A stretch of DNA of 9,819 nucleotides from CAZPKH01 sp964407165 (GTDB lineage Bacteria > Bacteroidota > Bacteroidia > Bacteroidales > Muribaculaceae): assembly GCA_964407165.1 (NCBI GenBank), contig CAYOUJ010000078.1:1-9819 (forward strand), in the 5' to 3' direction. Both the position numbers and the translations under genes were made by a program. The notes beneath the pieces were generated by a model, which searched no databases, was not told the origin of the DNA, and saw only the letters and a program-made list of their open reading frames with translations. Below are positions 1 through 6,616 of the stretch, one piece after another. The number at the start of each line of letters is the position of its first letter. Position 1 is the stretch's first letter.

Positions 1-1319
1 ATTTCCTGATGGGTTGTGCAGCCCTCGCGCTCGCCTCCTGCTCCAGCGAAGACGTCGTCAACCCCGCCGTGGGCCCCGACAACAACAGCGGTGACGCTGC
101 CATCGGCTTCGCCATCAACACCCCCAACATGAGCCGCGCCGCCGGTGACCAGGGCCTCGAGACCGAGTACTACGACTTCGGCGCCTGGGCCTACAAGGTC
201 AAGGACGGCACCTACGCCGCCGCCACCGACGCCGCCGGCAACCTGGTGATGAGCAACTACCTGGTCGGCTACACCGACGGCACCCTCGGCTACGTGCCCA
301 GCGCCAGCCAGAACCTCTACAGCTCCACTTGGTTCTACGAGGGTCTCGGCTACGAGGAGAACAAGTACACCTGGGGCGGCTCCGACCTCGTGCAGTATCC
401 CCAGTCGGCTGCCACCAGCGCCCAGAAGAACCAGTACCTGAAGTATTGGGACAAGTCGTACACCTACACCTACTTCACCGCCTGCGCCCCCTACGGAGCC
501 GGCACGTGGGACGAGGCTGCCAAGACGCTGACCTTCGACCTCAGCAGCAGCTCCACCCAGCCCTCCGCCATGTACGCCTACGCTCGCTATGCTAACGCCT
601 CGATGAACGACGCCAACACCGACCACGTCGAGCTCGACTTCGTGCGCCTGCAGTCGCAGATCCGCCTGGCCTTCTACGAGGTGATCGATGGCTACAAGGT
701 AGAGATCATCGACTACAACGCTCCCACCTATCCCGGCGTCATCTGCAAGCCCGCCGTCAAGAACGGTGACAGCTACTCCGCCGGCAGCTACGCCACCACC
801 GGCACCTGCGTGGTCACCTTCGCAGAGGACGCCACCGCCGGCATGAAGGCCACCGAGGCCCTCACCCTCGGCACCAAGACCTCCGCCGACATCGTTTGCC
901 CCATCTGGTTCTGCGCAAAGGCTGCTGACGGCTCCTGGCCCGGCAAGTTCACCAACAACATCCTCGGCGTCACCAAGGCTTCCGCCATCATCGGCGGCCG
1001 CTACACCGTCATGCCCATCGGCACCGAAAACACCGACTGCGGCTTCACCGTCAACGTAAGCTTCAAGCTCACCGCCGAAGACACCAACGAGGTCATCTAC
1101 GTCTACGGCGCCAAGGTACACGTGCCCTACACCGACTGCCAGTGGGCTGCCAACACGCTCTACACCTACTACTTCAAGCTGACCAAGAACGTCCCCGGCA
1201 AGCCGACCCCCGACGAGCCCGGCGTGACCCCGGACGATCCCTACCTCGTGCCCATCGTCTACGACGGCTGCACCATCCAGAACATGACCGAGGTCGAGAA
1301 GGGCGAGTACACCCTCTAA
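1..1319 (+). CDS. Fimbrillin-like surface lipoprotein (Mfa/FimA-type), 5' end cut off
   Basis: The frame is open to the window edge. The first ATG (9) would give a signal peptide with no positively charged start, and the frame reads F-L upstream of it, so the true start very likely lies outside. Counting from that ATG, L8-A9-S10-C11 is a lipobox, followed by S-S-E-D, an acidic context typical of exported Bacteroidota lipoproteins. The mature protein is a two-domain, beta-rich chain: motifs such as FGAWAYKV, YWDKSYTYTYFTACAPYG and VRLQSQIRLAFYEV, and near the C-terminus VHVPYTDCQWAANTLYTYYF, follow the pattern of fimbrillin-family proteins (tip or shaft subunits of Bacteroidales fimbriae, lipidated and then assembled on the surface). 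A Pro/Asp-rich linker (398-411) precedes a short tail. Codon choice is strongly NNC-biased (GCC, ACC, AAC, GAC), unlike the GCG/CTG/GGG-rich genes beyond the gap, which fits high expression or a different origin. No chaperone, anchor or minor fimbrial gene is visible beside it. Family confidence is good; the exact subclass is uncertain. Confidence 0.8.
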   Translation, partial: FLMGCAALALASCSSEDVVNPAVGPDNNSGDAAIGFAINTPNMSRAAGDQGLETEYYDFGAWAYKVKDGTYAAATDAAGNLVMSNYLVGYTDGTLGYVPSASQNLYSSTWFYEGLGYEENKYTWGGSDLVQYPQSAATSAQKNQYLKYWDKSYTYTYFTACAPYGAGTWDEAAKTLTFDLSSSSTQPSAMYAYARYANASMNDANTDHVELDFVRLQSQIRLAFYEVIDGYKVEIIDYNAPTYPGVICKPAVKNGDSYSAGSYATTGTCVVTFAEDATAGMKATEALTLGTKTSADIVCPIWFCAKAADGSWPGKFTNNILGVTKASAIIGGRYTVMPIGTENTDCGFTVNVSFKLTAEDTNEVIYVYGAKVHVPYTDCQWAANTLYTYYFKLTKNVPGKPTPDEPGVTPDDPYLVPIVYDGCTIQNMTEVEKGEYTL

Positions 1320-1332
1320 CCCCAAGTACGGA

Positions 1333-1354
1333 GGGCGGCCGTCCCCGGCCGCCC
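1333..1354 (+). terminator. GC-rich hairpin 13 bp after the fimbrillin stop
   Basis: GGGCGGCC (1333-1340) pairs perfectly with GGCCGCCC (1347-1354) around the 6-nt loop GTCCCC. The position just after the fimbrillin stop suggests a transcription stop, but no T-tract follows, only a C-rich run, so it is not a textbook intrinsic terminator. Confidence 0.4.
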
Positions 1355-1372
1355 CCCCGCCTTCCCCGCCCT

Positions 1373-1454
1373 TGCGGTAAGGAAATTAAGGAGATTAGGG
1401 AATTTAACGAGAGCTCTCGTTAAATTCCTTAATCTCCTTAAATTCGTTACCGCA
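1373..1454. repeat. 82-bp loopless near-perfect palindrome
   Basis: The symmetry axis lies between 1413 and 1414 (GAGAG|CTCTC). All 41 base pairs match except 1381/1446, 1385/1442 and 1398/1429, and the last would be a G-U pair in RNA. The outer ends are TGCGGTAA and TTACCGCA; the arms are AT-rich with TTAAGGAGATTA-type motifs, in sharp contrast to the GC-rich surroundings. As RNA it would form a very long stem in either direction, so it could end transcription from both sides, although the fimbrillin gene is the only reader with an intact end here. It could equally be a palindromic repeat dispersed in this genome; there is no second copy in this window. Confidence 0.85.
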
Positions 1455-1465
1455 GGGTCTGGAAT

Positions 1466-1521
1466 GCGGGGCGCGAGGGCGCGTCGCCTCCAAGGAGCGG
1501 GGCGGCGCCCTCGCGCCCCGC
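1466..1521. repeat. Head-to-head pair of GC-rich repeat units
   Basis: A perfect 17-bp inverted repeat: 1466-1482 (GCGGGGCGCGAGGGCGC) and 1505-1521 are exact reverse complements, with a 22-nt interior containing CCTCCAAGGAGCGGGG. The right half (1494-1519) is a minus-strand copy of the repeat core found at 1673, 7290, 7704-7868 and 9754, and is identical over 26 bp to 9754-9779. The left half is a shorter plus-strand copy whose first 15 bases recur at 7275-7289. Confidence 0.85.
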
Positions 1522-1532
1522 CCCACCAGGCC

Positions 1533-1572
1533 TGTCTACTCGCCCCACGTCCTCATCGCCTGACGACGTGGG
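1533..1572 (+). repeat. 40-bp accessory repeat module, copy 1
   Basis: This segment starts TGTCTACTCGCCCCACGTC and ends GCCTGACGACGTGGG at the first N. It matches the reverse complement of 9777-9816 at 36 of 40 positions. It contains its own hairpin, CCCACGTC (1544-1551) against GACGTGGG (1565-1572). At both sites the module is followed, on the same strand, by the GC-rich core, so the two appear to be parts of one composite element. Confidence 0.8.
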
Positions 1573-1672
1573 NNNNNNNNNNNNNNNNNNNNNNNNNNNN
1601 NNNNNNNNNNNNNNNNNNNNNNNNNNNNNNNNNNNNNNNNNNNNNNNNNNNNNNNNNNNNNNNNNNNNNNNN
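1573..1672. other. Assembly gap of 100 N
   Basis: Exactly 100 ambiguous bases, a common placeholder for a scaffold gap of unknown size. Both edges are copies of repeat modules, so the assembly probably broke on the repeat. The true length and content are unknown; additional tandem repeat units could be hidden here. Any reading frame running through it is meaningless. Confidence 0.95.
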
Positions 1673-1707
1673 GGCGGGGCGCGGGGGCGCCGCCCCGCTC
1701 CGGGCTG
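1673..1707 (+). repeat. GC-rich repeat core abutting the M13 peptidase stop codon
   Basis: A 35-bp segment starting GGCGGGGCGCGGGGGCGC and ending GCTCCGGGCTG. It is identical to 7290-7324 except for one C/T difference. Its right edge (1707) touches the peptidase stop codon (1708-1710 on the minus strand) with no base between, so the element sits immediately downstream of that gene. The left edge is hidden by the gap. GCGGGGC and GCCCCGC inside it can pair into a hairpin, which could serve as the end of the peptidase transcript. Confidence 0.85.
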
Positions 1708-3753
1708 TTACCAGATGACTACGCGCTCGGCGACGGGGCGAAACATGGGCTGGCCCTCGGTGATGCCGAAGGCGTCGAAGAAGGGGTCGATGTTGCGTAG
1801 CGACACGTTGACGCGGTGCTCGCCCAGGGAGTGGACGTCGCTGACGACGCGGCTGCGCATCTCGGCCTCGCGCATGTTTTGCGCCCAGATGTTGGCATAG
1901 TTCATGTAGAACGCCTGCACGGGTGTGATCCCGTCGATGAGAGCCTCGGGGCTGTTGACGTCGACGCCTTTCTTGCGCTGGCTGTCGAGGAAGGCTGTCA
2001 TGGCGACGCGGAGGCCGCCCTGGTCGGCGATGTTCTCGCCCATGGTGTATGAGCCGTTGGCGTGCAGTCCGGGGAGCACCTCCACGGCGTCGAACTGTGC
2101 CCCCAGCTTGGCGGCGAGGGCCTCGAAGGCGGCGGCGTCTTCGGCGGTCCACCAGTCGGTCATGTTGCCGTCGGCGTCGAAGTGGCGGCCCTGGTCGTCG
2201 AAGCCGTGGGTCATCTCGTGGCCGATGACCACGCCGATGGCGCCATAGTTCTCGGCGTCAGAGGCGTTGGGGTCGAAGAAGGGTGCCTGGAGGATGCCGG
2301 CGGGGAAGACTATCTCGTTGTAGGGCGGGTTGTAGTAGGCGTTGACCGTCTGGGGAGTCATGCCCCACTCGGTCTTGTCGACGGGCTTGCCGTATTTGGC
2401 CAGCTCTTTGCGGATTTTCCAGCGGCGTACGTTGAGCATGTTGTCGTAATACGACAGCTCGGGGTCGATTACCAGCCCCTCGTAGGTCTCAAACTTGTCG
2501 GGGTAGCCGATCTTGACGGTGAAGGCCTGGAGCTTCTTGAGGGCCTGATACTTTGTCTCGGTGGACATCCAGGTCAGGTCGATGATGTGCTTGCCCAGGG
2601 CGGTGCGCAGGTTCTCGACCAGCTCGAGCATGTATTGCTTGGACGACTCGGGGAAGTAGCGCTCGACGTAGAGCTGGCCGATGGCCTCGCCCATGGCTCC
2701 TTCGGTGGCGCCGAGGGCGCGCTTCCAGCGGGGGCGCTGCTCGGTGGCGCCGCTGATCACCTTGGAATATTCAAACGCGGCGTCGGTGAAGGCGTCGCCC
2801 AGGTAGGGCGCGGCCTGGCTGACGTATTTCCACAGGTAGTAGTCGCGGATTTCCGCCGGCTTGAGGGATGCATACAACTCGTTGGCGAGCGCCAGCGGCT
2901 CCGTCTTGGTGACGATTACCGTGTCGGGGGCCTCGAAGCCGAGGGTCTCGGTGAACAGGCGGTCCCAGGGGATGTTGGGGTACGTGGCCTTGACGTCGGC
3001 GTAGGTGGTGGGGTTGTAGATAGCCTGGATGTCGCGGTTGCGCTCGCGTGTCCAGGCCACCTCGGCCATGCGAGTCTCTATCTTCATCACGTTCTTCATC
3101 ACCCGCTGTGCCTCCTTCTTCGACAGGCCGGCGTTCATCAGCTGGCTGACAATCATGGTCTTGTAGGCCTCGCGCACCTCCTTCTGGCGGGCGTCGTTGA
3201 GCAGGTAGTAGTCACGGTCGCCCATGCCGAGGCCCGAGGGGGCGACATAGATGGCGTAGACGTTGGAGTTCATCAGGTCGACGTCGGGGCCGACGCCCAC
3301 GAAGGGGGCGCTGTAGTCAGTCTGCAGCCAGATGAAGAGGTCGTCGAGGGCCGCGCGGTCGTTGCCCGTAGACTTTATACGTGCGATGCCGTCGGCTATG
3401 GGGCTGACGCCCAGGACGTTTCGGCGCGTGGAGTCCATGGCCTGGGAGTAGATGGTGGCCACGTTGAAGGCCACGGTGCCCGGCTCGGGGTTGGTGTCGG
3501 CGAGGCCCATGACCAGTTCCTTGACGCGCACCTCGGAGGTGTCGCCGAGGAGGTTGAACACGCCGTATCGCGAGTATTCGGGGGTGAGGGGGTGCTTCTT
3601 CATCCAGCCGTCGTTGACGTGGCGGTAGAAGTCGGTGCCGGCGGGGATGCTGTCGTTGACGTTGCTCAGGTCGAGGCTGTAGAGGTGCTCCTGGGCCCCG
3701 GTGGCCATGGCGCACATCGCCACCACAGCCGTAATCGTAGTCTTAAGTTTCAT
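1708..3753 (-). CDS. M13 family (neprilysin/PepO-like) secreted zinc metallopeptidase
   Basis: A 681-residue protein with an N-terminal signal peptide (MKLKTTITAVVAMCAMATGA, cleavage probably before Q21) and no lipobox, so periplasmic or exported. The M13 hallmarks are in order: the substrate-backbone motif NAYYNP (471-476) followed by NEIVFPAG; the zinc site HEMTH (512-516) in IGHEMTHGFDDQGRHFD; and the third zinc ligand in E573-N-I-A-D577. The C-terminus DPFFDAFGITEGQPMF...RVVIW is the usual family ending, so the gene is full-length and intact. Known M13 enzymes cut peptides, usually on the amino side of hydrophobic residues, and exclude large folded proteins; a role in trimming periplasmic or host peptides is an inference. 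It lies 62 bp downstream of the polyamine gene on the same strand and may be co-transcribed with it. A GC-rich repeat begins directly after the stop codon. Confidence 0.95.
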   Translation of the reverse strand: MKLKTTITAVVAMCAMATGAQEHLYSLDLSNVNDSIPAGTDFYRHVNDGWMKKHPLTPEYSRYGVFNLLGDTSEVRVKELVMGLADTNPEPGTVAFNVATIYSQAMDSTRRNVLGVSPIADGIARIKSTGNDRAALDDLFIWLQTDYSAPFVGVGPDVDLMNSNVYAIYVAPSGLGMGDRDYYLLNDARQKEVREAYKTMIVSQLMNAGLSKKEAQRVMKNVMKIETRMAEVAWTRERNRDIQAIYNPTTYADVKATYPNIPWDRLFTETLGFEAPDTVIVTKTEPLALANELYASLKPAEIRDYYLWKYVSQAAPYLGDAFTDAAFEYSKVISGATEQRPRWKRALGATEGAMGEAIGQLYVERYFPESSKQYMLELVENLRTALGKHIIDLTWMSTETKYQALKKLQAFTVKIGYPDKFETYEGLVIDPELSYYDNMLNVRRWKIRKELAKYGKPVDKTEWGMTPQTVNAYYNPPYNEIVFPAGILQAPFFDPNASDAENYGAIGVVIGHEMTHGFDDQGRHFDADGNMTDWWTAEDAAAFEALAAKLGAQFDAVEVLPGLHANGSYTMGENIADQGGLRVAMTAFLDSQRKKGVDVNSPEALIDGITPVQAFYMNYANIWAQNMREAEMRSRVVSDVHSLGEHRVNVSLRNIDPFFDAFGITEGQPMFRPVAERVVIW

Positions 3754-3774
3754 TATGCTAATCTATGTTAGGGT

Positions 3775-3795
3775 CTTGGGGGCGCAGCCTCCAAG
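3775..3795. other. Small hairpin between the two minus-strand genes
   Basis: CTTGGGGGC (3775-3783) faces GCCTCCAAG (3787-3795) around the loop GCA, with one imperfect pair (G-T on the plus strand, A-C on the minus strand). It lies in the 62-bp spacer between the dehydrogenase and the peptidase. It lacks a T-run in the minus direction, so it is more likely an mRNA processing or stability structure, or chance, than a terminator. No clear promoter box is visible in this spacer. Confidence 0.35.
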
Positions 3796-3815
3796 CACAA
3801 GGATTGGTTGGCTGG

Positions 3816-5015
3816 TTAGAGTTGGAGGTCGGCGTTAAGGACTTCTTCGAAGGGGAGGCCCTGGGCGGCGATGACCGAGAGGAAGGGGTCGGGGTCAAAC
3901 TCCTCGACGTTGTGGACGCCGGGCTTTACCCACTTGCCGGTGAGGAACATCATGGCGCCGGCCATTGCGGGGACGCCGGTGGTGTAGCTGACGGCCTGCA
4001 TGCCGGTTTCACGGTAGGCGGCCTCGTGGCTGCAGTTGTTGTAGATGTAGTATGTCAGGGGCTTGCCCTCCTTGTCTTTGCCGGAGATGCGGCAGCCGAT
4101 GGAGGTCTCTCCGTGGTAGTTCTCGCCCAGGTCCTGGGGGTTGGGGAGGACGGCCTTGAGGAACTGCAGGGGGACGATCTTGACGCCGCCAAAGTCGACC
4201 TCGTCGATGCGGGCCATGCCGATGTTCTGGATGACGCGCAAGTGGGTGAGGTATTCCTGTCCGAAGGTCATCCAGAAGCGCGCGCGGCGGATGGTGGGGA
4301 AGTTGATGACGAGGCTCTCCAGCTCTTCGTGGTAGAGCAGGTAGCTCTCGCGGTCGCCGATGCGGGGGTAGGTCAGCGGCTTGTGTATCTCCAGCGGCTT
4401 GGTGGTCACCCACTTGCCGTCCTGGTAGTAGCGGCCGTTTTGGGTGATCTCGCGGATGTTGATCTCGGGGTTGAAGTTGGTGGCGAATGCCTTGCCGTGG
4501 TCGCCGGCGTTGCAGTCGACGATGTCGAGGGTCTCCATCTCGCTGAAGTAGTGCTTTGCGGCGTATGCGGTGAATACACCGCTGACGCCGGGGTCGAATC
4601 CGCAGCCGAGGATGGCGGTGAGGCCTGCCTTCTCGAATCGCTCGCGGAAAGCCCACTGCCAGGAGTATTCGAAGTGTGCCTCATCCTTGGGCTCGTAGTT
4701 TGCGGTGTCGAGGTAGTTTACGCCGCATTGCAGGCAGGCCTCCATGATGGTGAGGTCCTGGTAGGGGAGGGCGACGTTGATGCAGATGTCGGGGCGGTGC
4801 CGGCGGAACAGCTCGACGAGCTGGTCTACGCTGTCGGCGTCGACTTGGTCGGTGACGATATTGGCGCCCTTGGGGAGGCGCTCGGCGATGGCGTCGCACT
4901 TGCTGCGGGTGCGAGAGGCGAGCACGATGTCGGAGAACACGTCAGGATTGGCGGCGCACTTGTGGGCGACGACAGTGCCGACACCGCCGGCACCGATGAT
5001 GAGGACTTTGGACAT
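3816..5015 (-). CDS. Saccharopine dehydrogenase family; probable carboxynorspermidine/carboxyspermidine dehydrogenase
   Basis: A 399-residue cytoplasmic protein that starts MSKVLIIGAGGVGTVVAHKC, a Rossmann nucleotide-binding fold with the glycine motif G8-A-G-G-V-G13, followed by a basic region (LASRTRSKCDAI) typical of the saccharopine-dehydrogenase-like fold. GCGFDPG (137-143) and the region around AGDHGKAFATNFNPEINIREI match the subgroup that makes carboxyspermidine. Known members of that subgroup reductively condense aspartate-semialdehyde with putrescine (or diaminopropane) using NADPH; the product is then decarboxylated by NspC to spermidine or norspermidine. This is the usual spermidine route in gut Bacteroidota, which lack the S-adenosylmethionine route. 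The decarboxylase gene is not in this window. Length is normal (about 400), with no frameshift. True lysine-pathway saccharopine dehydrogenase is the main alternative but is less likely given the length and these motifs. The upstream region is shared with the divergent envelope operon. Confidence 0.85.
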   Translation of the reverse strand: MSKVLIIGAGGVGTVVAHKCAANPDVFSDIVLASRTRSKCDAIAERLPKGANIVTDQVDADSVDQLVELFRRHRPDICINVALPYQDLTIMEACLQCGVNYLDTANYEPKDEAHFEYSWQWAFRERFEKAGLTAILGCGFDPGVSGVFTAYAAKHYFSEMETLDIVDCNAGDHGKAFATNFNPEINIREITQNGRYYQDGKWVTTKPLEIHKPLTYPRIGDRESYLLYHEELESLVINFPTIRRARFWMTFGQEYLTHLRVIQNIGMARIDEVDFGGVKIVPLQFLKAVLPNPQDLGENYHGETSIGCRISGKDKEGKPLTYYIYNNCSHEAAYRETGMQAVSYTTGVPAMAGAMMFLTGKWVKPGVHNVEEFDPDPFLSVIAAQGLPFEEVLNADLQL

Positions 5016-5033
5016 TATGTTAGTTTTTTATCG

Positions 5034-5143
5034 GCCCCCCTCAACTCCCCCCTAAAGGGGGGAGCTAAAGGTCAGGCCATTAGTTTAAATATTGTTTGTA
5101 ACCTTAAAAGCTACCCCCTTTAGGGGGGAGTTGAGAGGGGGGC
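5034..5143. repeat. MITE-like inverted repeat pair in the divergent promoter region
   Basis: The left arm, 5034-5066, and the right arm, 5109-5143, are inverted copies of one sequence (TCAACTCCCCCCTAAAGGGG core). They differ by a 2-bp insertion and one substitution, with a 42-bp AT-rich spacer between. Each arm is itself a hairpin: CTCCCCCC-TAAA-GGGGGGAG (5045-5064) on the left, and a shorter five-pair stem (5114-5127) on the right. No clear target-site duplication flanks the pair. It may be a non-autonomous mobile element, a pair of REP-type repeats, or a two-sided transcription barrier. It starts only 18 bp from the dehydrogenase start, so it must lie within or next to that gene's promoter. 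Confidence 0.8.
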
Positions 5144-5225
5144 TTTAAAGGGGCGAAATTAGGCATTTTTTGGCGTAAATGCAAATTTTTGTGGGTGTGG
5201 AGGGTGTAAAGTGCTTTTTTTTGTG

Positions 5226-5233
5226 TACTTTTG
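5226..5233 (+). promoter_or_regulatory. Bacteroidota -7 promoter box of the envelope operon
   Basis: TACTTTTG matches the Bacteroidota sigma-ABfr -7 consensus TAnnTTTG exactly and is followed by CA, as often seen. It ends only 9 bp before the ATG at 5243, so transcription would begin at or within a few bases of the start codon, giving a leaderless or nearly leaderless mRNA. No good -33 TTTG is seen at the expected spacing; the upstream region is T-rich. Confidence 0.65.
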
Positions 5234-5242
5234 CAGCCCAAG

Positions 5243-6616
5243 ATGGATATACGCAAACTCGTTATCTTGCTACTGCTCATGGCGTTTGCCCTCGCCAGTG
5301 TCACTGCCGGGGCCTCGCCGCGGTCGCGCCGGTGGACTCCCCAGCGCGCCGCCGCCGTGAGCCGTGCCGCCGCGCAGAGGCTGGGGTTCAACCGCGACAC
5401 CGTCGAGGTGTTCTATTACGGGCTCGACTCGGTGGTGATGGCCCCGCGCCACTTCGACCCCATCCCCGCCTCTGACTACGGCCCCGTGGTCTTTGACCGC
5501 TACCAGTTCCTCGACACGCTGAGTGTCAACGACTTCCCGATGGTCTACCCCTCCGCTTTCCCGGCGTCGACGCTGTGGCTCACCGACGAGCTGACGCGGC
5601 GCAACCTCATCAACCTCGCGCGGCAGCAGTATGTGGTGGACCACGCCGACAGCGTGCAGTATAACATGGAGAAGCTGCCGGCGCCGCCGCCGGTGTTCAA
5701 GCCCAAGGCCGACCCGCGCCAGCACAAGTTCCACATCCCCTTGGTGAGCAACACCACGGCGGCGGAGAACGCCAACATCACGCTGCACCAGAACAAACAG
5801 CACTGGATCAACACGTTGGAGACGTCGCTGCAGTTCTCAGAGAGCTACATCTCCCCTAACTGGTACCAGGGCGGCTCGGGCAACATCAACGGCATCGGCA
5901 ACATAGTGTGGACCAACAAGCTGAACCCGACGTTCCACCCCAAACTGCTCTTCGAGACCACCATCTTTTACAAGCTGGCGCTCAACAACGCCCCCGACGA
6001 CTCGCTGCACACCTACAACATCTCGGAGGACATCTTTCGCATTAACAGCAAGTTTGGCTTCAAGGCGTTCAACGACCACTGGTTCTACTCCGTCACGCTG
6101 CAGTTCAAGACCCAGTTCTTGCACTCTTACACCGCCAACACCACCACGATGAAGGCGGCGTTCCTCTCGCCGGGAGAGCTGAACATAGGCCTGGGTATGA
6201 CCTACAACTACGTCTCGGGGCGGAAGAAGCTGACGTTTGACGCGTCGTTGGCGCCCATCGCGTGGAACCTCAAGACGTGCACCTATCACCGCGTCAACCC
6301 CGCCGACTTCGGCATCAAGGAGGGCCGGCACACTGTGAACCAGCTCGGTAGCACCGCCGAGTGCAAGATGACGTGGAACATCGCCGCCAACATCTCCTAC
6401 ACCTCGCGCCTGTACCTATTCACCAACTACAAGTACGCGCAGGGCGACTGGGAGAACACGTTCAAGTTTGACATCAACCGCTTCCTCAGCTCGCAGCTCT
6501 ACGTGCACCTGCGCTACGACTCGTCGACCACCGGCGAGACCGACGGCTGGCGCTACTGGCAGTTTAAGGAGATACTCTCGCTGGGCTTCAGCTACAAATT
6601 TAACTCGGGCGTATGA
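5243..6616 (+). CDS. DUF3078-like outer-membrane beta-barrel protein
   Basis: The ATG at 5243 is preferred over an in-frame TTG at 5231 because the TTG lies inside the promoter box. This gives 457 residues. Residues 1-24 form a signal peptide (MDIRKLVILLLLMAFALASV, then TAGA). A proline-rich linker near 150-160 (KLPAPPPVFKPK) is followed by a domain from about 190 to the end made of alternating aromatic and polar strands, including N206-W-Y-Q-G-G211 and later DDSLHTYNISEDIFRINSKF and FKTQF. This pattern matches the DUF3078 family of Bacteroidota, which is thought to form an outer-membrane barrel; the chain ends in LSLGFSYKFNSGV, a strand-like ending. No biochemical role is established for the family. 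It is the first gene of a four-gene unit, and its stop TGA overlaps the next start (ATGA at 6613). I infer a surface or pore function serving the rest of the operon. Confidence 0.75.
   Translation: MDIRKLVILLLLMAFALASVTAGASPRSRRWTPQRAAAVSRAAAQRLGFNRDTVEVFYYGLDSVVMAPRHFDPIPASDYGPVVFDRYQFLDTLSVNDFPMVYPSAFPASTLWLTDELTRRNLINLARQQYVVDHADSVQYNMEKLPAPPPVFKPKADPRQHKFHIPLVSNTTAAENANITLHQNKQHWINTLETSLQFSESYISPNWYQGGSGNINGIGNIVWTNKLNPTFHPKLLFETTIFYKLALNNAPDDSLHTYNISEDIFRINSKFGFKAFNDHWFYSVTLQFKTQFLHSYTANTTTMKAAFLSPGELNIGLGMTYNYVSGRKKLTFDASLAPIAWNLKTCTYHRVNPADFGIKEGRHTVNQLGSTAECKMTWNIAANISYTSRLYLFTNYKYAQGDWENTFKFDINRFLSSQLYVHLRYDSSTTGETDGWRYWQFKEILSLGFSYKFNSGV

Noticed and set aside
9..11. The ATG at 9 as the true start of the fimbrillin gene
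   Set aside because: A start here would leave only ten residues before the lipid-bearing cysteine and no basic residues; the frame is open to the edge, so the start lies upstream.
1464..2152. Open frames running through the 100-N stretch on both strands
   Set aside because: They depend on unknown bases and on repeat sequence, and do not resemble a protein.
2062..5123. Two long plus-strand open frames (2062-3771 and 3765-5123) opposite the peptidase and dehydrogenase genes
   Set aside because: They are antisense shadows caused by high GC content. Their translations are low-complexity V/G/A/L/E/D-rich chains with no recognisable domain, while the minus-strand frames carry complete, well-conserved enzyme families.
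5231..5233. TTG at 5231 as start of the DUF3078-like gene
   Set aside because: It falls inside the promoter box, and the ATG at 5243 gives a normal signal peptide.
5016..5242. tRNA, riboswitch or small RNA in the divergent intergenic region
   Set aside because: Apart from the inverted repeats and the promoter box I see no cloverleaf or conserved leader structure.
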